64,000 nt of DNA. Origin: Gemmatimonadaceae bacterium (lineage in GTDB: Bacteria > Gemmatimonadota > Gemmatimonadetes > Gemmatimonadales > Gemmatimonadaceae). Below the pieces are notes generated by a model. That model had not been told where the DNA came from, did no database searches, and worked only from the letters and a program-made list of their open reading frames with translations. The stretch covers positions 62,001 through 126,000 of the forward strand of contig JADLCY010000002.1 in the NCBI GenBank assembly GCA_020846935.1, written 5' to 3'. Positions 25,405 through 31,897 of this stretch are shown one piece after another; position 1 is the first letter of the stretch; each line of letters begins with the position of its first letter. A program made the position numbers and the translations under genes.

Positions 25405-26535
25405 CTATGGCCCGGACGGCTTTGGCTTGGCCTTGCGTCCGGTGCTCGAGCCCTTGTCTGAGCCGGAATCACCGCTGCCGGAGCCCGCACGACCGCGCGC
25501 GTCGCCCGATCGCTCGCCGCCCGAACGCGATGAGCCGTCGCGCCCCGAGACGTAGCCACGGCCCTTCACCACCTTGCCGTGTTCGTCGTCGTCCGAATCG
25601 GCCGGGCGCTGGACCACCACGATCGGGCGATTCCCCACATACCAGCCGTAGCCGCGGCCGTATCCGTACCCATAGGGATCGTAGCCGTATCCGTACCCAT
25701 AGCCGTCATCGTACCAGTCGGCGCCATTCCCCTCACCACGCACATCGCCGCGCACGTCGGGGGCCGCGTCACCGAGCCGCGTGCGATCGAGGGCAAACTG
25801 CGCGGGATAGGAGAGCGCGACCATCACATCGATCACCGACGGAGCCACGCGGGCCTTTTCGAGCGCACGCAGGCCGTTGGCGTCCAGCGTGAACCCCTGC
25901 CCACGCTCGGCGAGCCACGTCTGAAGCACCCCTACCTCGAGATAGCGTGCGGCCTCGATCACGTCCGCGGGCTGGAGGCGGCCCGATGCCGCGATTCGCG
26001 ACCCTGCCGCGAGGGGCGATCGCTGTCGCAGCGCGAGGGCAACGTCGGCAGGCAGCCGGGCCAATGACGGCGCCGGGCGATACCTCGACGCCTTCACGCC
26101 GACGTTGGTGCCAAAGGCCACGCCGCGCACGTCAATCCACTCGCCGATCGCCGACATCGCCATCACACTGTTCACGAGGCGACGCTGCCCGCCACACTCC
26201 ATCGACGTGCGGACGTAGACGCGAACGCCCGTCGCGTGAAGATCTTCGACGCCGGTGCACGCGCCGTCCTGCACGCGCCGACCCGAACCGACCTGGAGCT
26301 GCTGACGCCCAGTGACGCTGTCGCCAGCGATGGAGACAAGCTCGACGGCACCCCCGTCGGCTGATGGAACAACACACACGCGTGTGCCATCCGTCGACAT
26401 CTGTGATGCGCGTGGCACGAGATCCCAGCAGCCGATCCAGGGATCCCACGGCGAAACGCTGTTCTGCGCCGCCACGGGGACCGCGATGGCGAACGCTGTG
26501 AGGGCAACGACGCGACGAGCGATGCGGTGCGGCAT
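25405..26535 (-). CDS. Secreted protein with Gly-Tyr-rich repeat and charged tail
   Basis: A 376-residue protein with a clear signal peptide (MPHRIARRVVALTAFAIAVPVAA, cleavage before QN). Residues 30-160 form a conserved-looking domain with paired cysteines (GCWDL, VCVVP, GACTG, MECGG). Residues 165-260 are helical. Then comes a Gly/Tyr repeat (about 275-300, units GYGY and PYGYG) and a Ser/Gly/Asp/Arg-rich, disordered tail. The start is ATG 26535, with AGGA nine bases upstream, rather than an upstream ATG. It lies 13 bp after an outer-membrane barrel gene on the same strand, so both are probably co-transcribed. Envelope location is likely; function is unknown. Confidence 0.75.
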   Translation of the reverse strand: MPHRIARRVVALTAFAIAVPVAAQNSVSPWDPWIGCWDLVPRASQMSTDGTRVCVVPSADGGAVELVSIAGDSVTGRQQLQVGSGRRVQDGACTGVEDLHATGVRVYVRTSMECGGQRRLVNSVMAMSAIGEWIDVRGVAFGTNVGVKASRYRPAPSLARLPADVALALRQRSPLAAGSRIAASGRLQPADVIEAARYLEVGVLQTWLAERGQGFTLDANGLRALEKARVAPSVIDVMVALSYPAQFALDRTRLGDAAPDVRGDVRGEGNGADWYDDGYGYGYGYDPYGYGYGRGYGWYVGNRPIVVVQRPADSDDDEHGKVVKGRGYVSGRDGSSRSGGERSGDARGRAGSGSGDSGSDKGSSTGRKAKPKPSGP

Positions 26536-26548
26536 GGTGTGGTCCTCG

Positions 26549-27400
26549 TCAAAACCTGAAGAAGAACCCGATCGACGCGTCATACCCCGAAAGGTCGATC
26601 TTGTTGAACGTGCTGAAGTCATCTCGCAATGGCGCCCGCGCCCACAGGTAGCGACCTTCGACGGACATCCCGACCCGGGGCGTCAGCGAGATGTCCGTCC
26701 CGCCGAACGCGGTTCCGCCAAGCGCCCACCCCTTGGAGATAAACTTGTCCGCGAAAATGTCGAGGGTCTCGGTGTCCACGAATTCGCCTTCCTGACTCCA
26801 CCGGTACCACACGGGCCCCGCGCCACCGCCAACATATGGGACGAGCCGCGACGGGATCCAGGCAAAGCGGCCCACCGAGTGGCCCGGTGATGTCAGCGAG
26901 ATCCGCCCCGTTGCCATGAGAGCAGTGCGATGGAGGCTGGTCGTTTGCAGGATCGGAAGGTCGTCTTCGCCCTCGAATCGTCGCGACTCGGAGTCGGCGC
27001 TGCGACCGGAGTACGAAACGGCCAGGCCTGCCTCGACACGCGGAGTGACGCGGACCGATGCCGCTGCCGAAAACGCGCCTCCCGCAAAGTCACCGCGCCG
27101 CAGGGTCAGTTCGTCGGTGACAAACTCGAACACGTCGCTCCGCGCTCGGGGCTGCGCGAAACCGGCCGTGAACGCCAGCCGCACGCTCGGTACGCGGAAG
27201 AGAAAGCCGTCACCAGATCCGAGCTGTGCGCACAGGGTGGCCGGCGCAAGCAACAACACGCCGGCAAGCAGGCGGCCAGCGATCGTCGCGTTCAGCACGG
27301 TGGACAGGGAGCGCACCCTCCTGCGTACCCTCGCTGACCGGAAAGGTGCGCCCCATACCCGCTCGAGGTCGTGTAGCGCATCTCTGACGCGCTTCGGCAC
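26549..27400 (-). CDS. Outer-membrane beta-barrel protein
   Basis: A protein of up to 283 residues. The signal peptide (LLAGVLLLAPATLCA, cleavage before QL) starts unusually late, near residue 43 from the first ATG. A GTG at 27298 would give a more usual N-terminus, so the start is uncertain. The mature part alternates hydrophobic and polar residues with Gly turns (AFTAGFAQPR, YVGGGAGPVWYRW, GMSVEGRYLWA) and ends in GFFFRF, with the terminal aromatic of barrel proteins. It resembles small 8-stranded OmpA/OmpX-like barrels. Co-transcription with the downstream Gly/Tyr-rich protein gene is likely. Confidence 0.75.
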   Translation of the reverse strand: MPKRVRDALHDLERVWGAPFRSARVRRRVRSLSTVLNATIAGRLLAGVLLLAPATLCAQLGSGDGFLFRVPSVRLAFTAGFAQPRARSDVFEFVTDELTLRRGDFAGGAFSAAASVRVTPRVEAGLAVSYSGRSADSESRRFEGEDDLPILQTTSLHRTALMATGRISLTSPGHSVGRFAWIPSRLVPYVGGGAGPVWYRWSQEGEFVDTETLDIFADKFISKGWALGGTAFGGTDISLTPRVGMSVEGRYLWARAPLRDDFSTFNKIDLSGYDASIGFFFRF

Positions 27401-27594
27401 CGACTTCGTTCAGGTCCTGACCACCTGAGCAGAGACGTTGCACGGCGTTCCATGATCTCCTGGTCGGACAGCGACCGAGTACCGAAGGAAACCCTGCAAC
27501 GATTCGCCCTCCGGGCCGTCGGGGCACTCGTGCGTGCTGTCACTGAGCCCGCTGATGGATCGATGCGCCCCGTCGCGCGGCTCCGCCCACGATT

Positions 27595-27614
27595 CGGGCT
27601 GCCGATTCAGCCCG
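27595..27614 (-). terminator. Hairpin overlapping the lipoprotein stop codon
   Basis: A 7-bp perfect stem (CGGGCTG / CAGCCCG) with a 6-nt loop covers the stop codon of the gene ending at 27607. It may limit read-through into the barrel gene downstream. No T run is visible. Confidence 0.35.
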
Positions 27615-28134
27615 GGTCGCTCGCCAGGAGACAGCGCCAGTCGAGCGCTTCCTCGAGACCGTCCACGAGGAACGTCGCCTCGAACGCCCCGTCGGCCACG
27701 ACATGCAGTGTGTCTGCACCCCGGAGTTGGCGCACGAACGCTGTGGCGTCGTCGGGCTCGACGATCGCGTTCGCTGACCGGACGCGCCACGTGTCGGGCG
27801 TCTCCCGGCTCGCGTCGAGCTGCCACCAGACGTTGGCGCGATCGTCCGAGCGCGGTTCGAACGTGCCCGGTGTCGCCACCAGGGCCGCGCTCACCTGTCC
27901 GTGGTCGCACCGCACCACGAGATCGACGGGCACCGAAGGCGAGGCCGTCGCGCTTCGCATGGCAGCGTCGATGGAGATCTCGCCGTCCGATCGCGAGATC
28001 GCGGCGGTCACACGCCAATGCGGCGGCTCGGCCGGCGGAATGCTCGCCGGCTGGGCCGCACGGGCGTCGACGTCCGCGGGCCGGAGGCAGCCCGACGCCG
28101 CGATCACGACCCCCAGCAGTGTCCTGGTCTGCAT
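27607..28134 (-). CDS. Lipoprotein with VasI-like domain
   Basis: A 175-residue protein starting at ATG 28134, with GAGGAG five bases upstream. MQTRTLLGVVIAASGC is a lipoprotein signal with lipobox ASGC (Cys16). The mature part follows the layout of the VasI / type VI secretion-associated domain: a W-x-V-x3-I start, LVVRCDHGQVSAAL, a charged W-x-L-D segment, and FVRQLRGADTLHV ending in FLVDGLEEAL. That domain is also common in proteins unrelated to secretion, and no type VI genes are present here. I therefore infer a periplasmic domain of this fold attached to a membrane, with unknown role. Confidence 0.65.
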   Translation of the reverse strand: MQTRTLLGVVIAASGCLRPADVDARAAQPASIPPAEPPHWRVTAAISRSDGEISIDAAMRSATASPSVPVDLVVRCDHGQVSAALVATPGTFEPRSDDRANVWWQLDASRETPDTWRVRSANAIVEPDDATAFVRQLRGADTLHVVADGAFEATFLVDGLEEALDWRCLLASDPG

Positions 28135-28473
28135 CTCGCTCCTCGTCAGGCGTTGACACCCCGCTCCGGCTCCCACGGCACCACGTGCGCGCCAACCGAT
28201 GATCGGCGACGAGCCGTCAATACCTACAACGAAAGTCACACTCGCGGCTGCAACCTGGATCACGTTTGCAGGCCCTTTGCCGTGGTCGAGTTCGTTAGGC
28301 GACGCCAATGCACACCCGCCGAACCTGGCGCGGTCCCTCGCGCCCGCCCGACGGACATGGACATGAACGACAAGGGGTGACGGGCCACCAGCCCCGTCAC
28401 CCCTTGGGTTCGTCTCCCCGCGTACCCTGCCTGACGAGGCGCGCTCAGCACTCCGCGCGGTCAGGCAGTTCGC
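28135..28473. other. 339-bp intergenic region carrying a terminator and one CGTTAGGC octamer
   Basis: It lies between two minus-strand transcription units. It holds the strong hairpin at 28371-28406 and an exact CGTTAGGC at 28293-28300. No convincing reading frame was found. The promoter of the lipoprotein gene should lie here. Confidence 0.6.
28371..28406 (-). terminator. Strong hairpin ending the gdh operon
   Basis: A perfect 14-bp inverted repeat (CAAGGGGTGACGGG / CCCGTCACCCCTTG) with an 8-nt loop lies 67 bp downstream of the last gene of the glutamate dehydrogenase operon. On the minus strand it is followed by TTGTCGTT, a short T-rich tract. It is the best terminator candidate in the window. 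Confidence 0.75.
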
Positions 28474-28782
28474 TCACGCGACCCGACGCTCCTTCGTTGC
28501 TGAGGCGCTCGTCGGCCTGCCGAGCTGCGCACACGTGATGCAATGCCGGGTGGCCGGCATCACCTGCAATCGCCCGTACGGGATCGGCGACTCGCAGCGC
28601 AGGCAGAGCCCGTATTCACCGACCGCCATGCGCTGCAGTGCCGCGCGCAAGTCGTCGTGTTCCGGCGTCAGGTTCCCCTCCGCCACGGAGCGCTCCGCGC
28701 GCGCGAACTCGCGGCGCAGCTCATGGTGCAGGTCGTCGAGCTGGGACCTGGAGAGTCGGGACGTGCTGGCAAGTCTAGGCAT
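28474..28782 (-). CDS. DksA/TraR-family zinc-finger protein
   Basis: A 102-residue protein with the C4 zinc finger of DksA/TraR: Cys60-x2-Cys63 (CLRCESPIPYGRL) and Cys81-x2-Cys84 (HCITC), 17 residues apart. The preceding 50 residues are a charged helical hairpin (LDDLHHELRREFARAE). The DksA tip motif (D-x2-D-A) is not obvious, so it may not act on RNA polymerase like true DksA. The start is ATG 28782, with GGGGGAT upstream; it overlaps the end of the glutamate dehydrogenase gene by 8 nt, so translation is coupled. Confidence 0.85.
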   Translation of the reverse strand: MPRLASTSRLSRSQLDDLHHELRREFARAERSVAEGNLTPEHDDLRAALQRMAVGEYGLCLRCESPIPYGRLQVMPATRHCITCAQLGRPTSASATKERRVA

Positions 28783-30073
28783 AAATCCCCCGTAGCTTCT
28801 GCACCGCGGCCACACGCCCGATCCCGAGCATGTACGCTGCCGTGCGCATGGAAACGTTGTGCTGCTTCGCTATGTCCAGAACCTCCGCAAAGCCGCGCTG
28901 CATCACTTCTGCGAGCCGTTCGTTCACCACCGCCTCACTCCAGGCATACCCGGCGCGGTTCTGCACCCACTCGAAGTAGCTCACCGTTACGCCACCGGCA
29001 TTCGCCAGAATGTCAGGAACCACGAACACGCCGTTCCGTTCGAGTACCGCATCAGCGGCCGCCGTGGTGGGCCCGTTGGCGCCCTCGGTCACGATCCGCG
29101 CGCGCACGTCCGCCGCATTGCGCGACGTGATCACGCTCTCGAGCGCCGCCGGTACGAGCACGTCCACCTCGAGCGTGAGCAGCTCATCGTTGCTGATCCG
29201 ATCGCCGGCGGGAAATGCCGTGAGCGTCCCGTGCTGGCGCACCCACTGTTCTGCCGCCGTGATGTCGATGCCGCGTGCATCGTGAATCGCACCGGTGTAG
29301 TCGCTGATCGCGACGACGCGCGCGCCCGCTTCGGCGAGCAAGCGGGCCGCCGCCGCACCCACCTTGCCGAAACCCTGCACGGCCACCGTCGCGCCACGCA
29401 TCGGGATCCCCAGATGTTGCAGAGCCGACTCGGTGGCGAACAGCACCCCACGACCCGTGGCGGCACCGCGACCGAGCGAACCGCCGAGGGCAATCGGCTT
29501 GCCGGTGACGACCGCGTTCGCCGTGTGCCCCATGTGCATCGAATACGTGTCGAGGATCCAGGCCATCACCTGCTCGTTGGTGCCCACGTCCGAGGCCGGT
29601 ACGTCGGACTCGGGGCCGAAGGTCTTGATGAGACTGGCCGTGTAGCGACGCGTGATCCGTTCGAGTTCGCGCGTGGAGAGCGTGCGCGGATCGCAGAGCA
29701 CGCCGCCCTTGGCTCCACCAAACGGCAAGTCCACGACGGCGCACTTCCAGGTCATCCACGATGCCAGCGCGCGGACCTCATCGGGCGTGACGCCAAGGTC
29801 GTATCGGATGCCGCCCTTCCCCGGACCGCGCAGCGTGTTGTGCACCACGCGGTAGCCGGTGAAGACCTCGATGCGACCGTCGTCCATCTCCACGGGCAGC
29901 GCCACCGTCACCTCGCGCTCGGGTTGGCGAAGGATGCGGTCGATGCCGGGATCGAGCTCGAGCGCCGCGGCCGCGCGCTCGTATCGCGCGAGCATCGCGT
30001 GCATGGGATTGGTCTCGAGGGTGAAATCCGTCGAGGTCGTCGTCTCAGATGGTGTCAGGAGGGTCGAAGTCAT
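28775..30073 (-). CDS. gdhA: Glutamate dehydrogenase (Glu/Leu/Phe/Val dehydrogenase family)
   Basis: A 432-residue cytoplasmic enzyme that interconverts glutamate and 2-oxoglutarate plus ammonia with NAD(P). The substrate-binding and catalytic segment is clear: GPGKGGIRYDL (81-93) and VDLPFGGAKGGV with the catalytic Lys122. Asp near 165 (PASDVGTNEQVM) is the second catalytic residue. The Rossmann fold starts at VAVQGFGKVG near 235. Length is typical for hexameric bacterial enzymes of about 420 residues. It lies in a three-gene operon with 4- and 8-nt overlaps. Given its partner genes I would expect it to serve nitrogen or energy metabolism; cofactor preference is not evident. Confidence 0.95.
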   Translation of the reverse strand: MTSTLLTPSETTTSTDFTLETNPMHAMLARYERAAAALELDPGIDRILRQPEREVTVALPVEMDDGRIEVFTGYRVVHNTLRGPGKGGIRYDLGVTPDEVRALASWMTWKCAVVDLPFGGAKGGVLCDPRTLSTRELERITRRYTASLIKTFGPESDVPASDVGTNEQVMAWILDTYSMHMGHTANAVVTGKPIALGGSLGRGAATGRGVLFATESALQHLGIPMRGATVAVQGFGKVGAAAARLLAEAGARVVAISDYTGAIHDARGIDITAAEQWVRQHGTLTAFPAGDRISNDELLTLEVDVLVPAALESVITSRNAADVRARIVTEGANGPTTAAADAVLERNGVFVVPDILANAGGVTVSYFEWVQNRAGYAWSEAVVNERLAEVMQRGFAEVLDIAKQHNVSMRTAAYMLGIGRVAAVQKLRGIYA

Positions 30074-30420
30074 GCGGCCGGCTCCGGTGTCTGATGGCGT
30101 AGGGCGTGGGTGGTCGTGTGCATGCGTTGCGCAAGCTCGAGCTGCAGGGCGTGCCAGGTGTCAGCGGGCATGTGGTACTCGAACCCGAGGCCGTCGGGCG
30201 ATGGCTGCGGCGACGTGGGGTGATGCGTGTCGTCCAGGGTGCGTGGACCGGCCCAGTCTCGCGCCACGGCTGCGGCGGCGTTCCTGGCCATCGTCGCCGA
30301 GTCGGTGTCCGGGAAACCCGTCAACGAGATCTTGCCGGGGACGATCGTCCCCACCACGCGATCTCCGTCCGAGAGGGTCCAGCCAGTGGGTCTTCGTGGT
30401 ACGCGGCGCAGGTATGACAT
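30070..30420 (-). CDS. Small protein upstream of gdhA, function unknown
   Basis: A 116-residue protein starting MSYLRRVPRRPTGWTLSDGD at ATG 30420. Its stop overlaps the gdhA start by 4 nt, making it the first gene of that operon. The sequence is soluble-looking, with a beta-rich first half (RVVGTIVPGKISLTGF), an Ala-rich helix, a Pro/Ser linker and a helical C-terminus rich in His and Gln. No known motif was recognised. The longer frame upstream of ATG 30420 is not supported by composition or a ribosome-binding site. Confidence 0.6.
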   Translation of the reverse strand: MSYLRRVPRRPTGWTLSDGDRVVGTIVPGKISLTGFPDTDSATMARNAAAAVARDWAGPRTLDDTHHPTSPQPSPDGLGFEYHMPADTWHALQLELAQRMHTTTHALRHQTPEPAA

Positions 30421-30932
30421 GTCCAGCAGCGCTCCGGCCTTGGGATGAGGAAAGCCGGGGGCGGATGAAGAACCGCCCCACGGCACGTTGTGTTGTGTGT
30501 GGGGCGGTCTCCGGTGACGTGGAGTCACCGAGGGGACGAGTCAGTCGCTGCTGCTATCCGCCAAGTGACGGGCGTGAGAAGCGACGAATCCCCTGGGAAG
30601 ACCGCGCCAGGGAGCGCAAGTCAGACACCCTGGACTTGGCGACCGCGACGTGTGGTCTCGACGAGGCCGTGGCCAGGCTCTGTGACGCTCGGCCGGTCCA
30701 GTGGCGCGCGCTGGTTTCGGGCACGCGCGAGGGCGCGGTGCCAGGAAACGGCAGAATAGTGCTGAAGCGCCCCAAGCTCGTCATGGGTTCAAATGTAGTC
30801 CGAAAACGGCTGAAGTCAACGCGCTGGCGAGCCATGGCCGACTACGGCCTCCCTCTCGCAAGCGGGCTCACCGGTGCCCGTCGAGCGACCCTGGCCGGGC
30901 CTCACGCGTTGCGCGTGGGTCACGCAGCCTCT
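30421..30932. other. 512-bp region without a convincing gene
   Basis: Frames on both strands are short, Arg/Ser-rich and lack family features. A perfect 7-bp hairpin (CGGTGAC / GTCACCG, loop GTGGA) lies at 30512-30530, about 90 bp upstream of the gdh operon start. The promoter of that operon must be here. A short G-G-T-T-C-A-A-A string near 30785 prompted a tRNA check, which failed. Confidence 0.6.
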
Positions 30933-31424
30933 CTACCCAACGAATGCAGGGAGTCCGCCTCGACTCTCCGGTGACTCGTGCGCCCAGCGAATGACCGACA
31001 TGCAGTCCTCGCGCCCAACGGCGTAGGGACTGAAGCGTTGGGGCGACGCCGAGAGCAGGGCCAGCAAGAGTGTCTCCGTAGACGCGACCTTCCTGGCGGA
31101 CGCGCGTTTCGGCCAGAGATGGATCGCCTCTTCGTGCGCCGCGCGAAGCCAGGTCTCTCCCTCATGTGTCCACGGACGCACGGCGTCGATGGCCGTCGGG
31201 CTCTCGCTGCTCTCGCCCAACTCCTGCTCCATCTCCGCCGCCAGGCCCTGCAGTGGCACGCCGCGAGCCAGCAAGTACTGGGCGGCAAGGCTCCCGCCTT
31301 CCCTAAGGAGCGCGAGCAGCAGGTGTGCCGAGGAAATGTCGCGCTGGCCTCGCGCTTCCGCGATCGCATACGCCCCGTCGAAAACCCTGTGAAGCCGCGT
31401 CGTTACATGGGATCGGAGGATCAT
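30933..31424 (-). CDS. Free-standing Clp N-terminal domain protein
   Basis: A 163-residue protein made of two Clp_N-like repeats, as in the adaptor-binding N-domain of ClpA/ClpC, but without AAA+ domains. The first repeat is clear: TTRLHRVFDGAYAIAEARGQ, then ISSAHLLLALLREGGSLAAQYLLARGV. The second lies around 85-140 (WLRAAHEEAIHL ... STETLLLALLSA). The start is taken as ATG 31424, which places the repeat at the N-terminus as in Clp proteins. Solitary Clp_N proteins are thought to act like ClpS-type adaptors or modulators. It is a single-gene unit next to a decayed hydrolase gene. Confidence 0.82.
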   Translation of the reverse strand: MILRSHVTTRLHRVFDGAYAIAEARGQRDISSAHLLLALLREGGSLAAQYLLARGVPLQGLAAEMEQELGESSESPTAIDAVRPWTHEGETWLRAAHEEAIHLWPKRASARKVASTETLLLALLSASPQRFSPYAVGREDCMSVIRWAHESPESRGGLPAFVG

Positions 31425-31494
31425 CGCGAGACCCCTCTGCTGGTTGGCGACCAGACGCATGCGAGCTGGATGAATGAAGACCGACACGCCCGGG

Positions 31495-31870
31495 TCAGGT
31501 CGCTGGATCGTACAACGCCAGGAACTCTTCGGCCACCCTGTGGCGACCTGGTCGCATGCTGACGCACGATGTCCGGATTGGCTTCGTCGAACTCCACGAC
31601 CGTGAAGAGGACCGGTACCCTGATTTCGGGGAGGAATGGCTTGGCATCATCCTCCTTGAGGATGCCGGTGATAGTGAATTCGCTCGGGCCCTGCATGTAC
31701 CTGTAGATGTCCTGGATCACCGTCGACATCACACTGTCGAGGTCGGCCTGCACCGGAGCACGCCAGACATAGCGGGAATAGAACTCTCCCAGGGCCGCCT
31801 GGTAGGCCGGCGTGTGGCGCTCCCGTCGACCGGCCACGTCGGGGACTGACAGTAGATCATCCCCAAGGCA
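31495..31870 (-). pseudogene. Decayed alpha/beta hydrolase (proline iminopeptidase-like)
   Basis: A minus-strand frame reads TPAYQAALGEFYSRYVW, then IYRYMQGPSEFTITGIL, PFLPEIRVPVLFTVVEFDEA, which closely follows the C-terminal third of proline iminopeptidase-like hydrolases (cap domain plus the strand carrying the acidic triad residue). The N-terminal part with the GQSWGG nucleophile elbow is absent upstream. After ANPDIVRQHA the frame loses similarity, and a family-like ending (VAEEFLALYDPAT, stop at 31495) appears in another frame, which suggests an internal deletion and frameshift that removed the catalytic His. I regard it as a truncated, non-functional remnant. Confidence 0.75.
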
Positions 31871-31897
31871 CCCCACTGGGCGATCAGCTCAACGCTG

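Noticed and set aside
30740-30830. A possible tRNA, suggested by a T-loop-like GGGTTCAAAT string
   Set aside because: The surrounding bases do not form a T stem, anticodon arm or acceptor stem.
31421-31876. An intact 151-residue hydrolase gene
   Set aside because: Similarity covers only part of the frame and is lost after a frame change; the nucleophile region is missing, so it was called a pseudogene.
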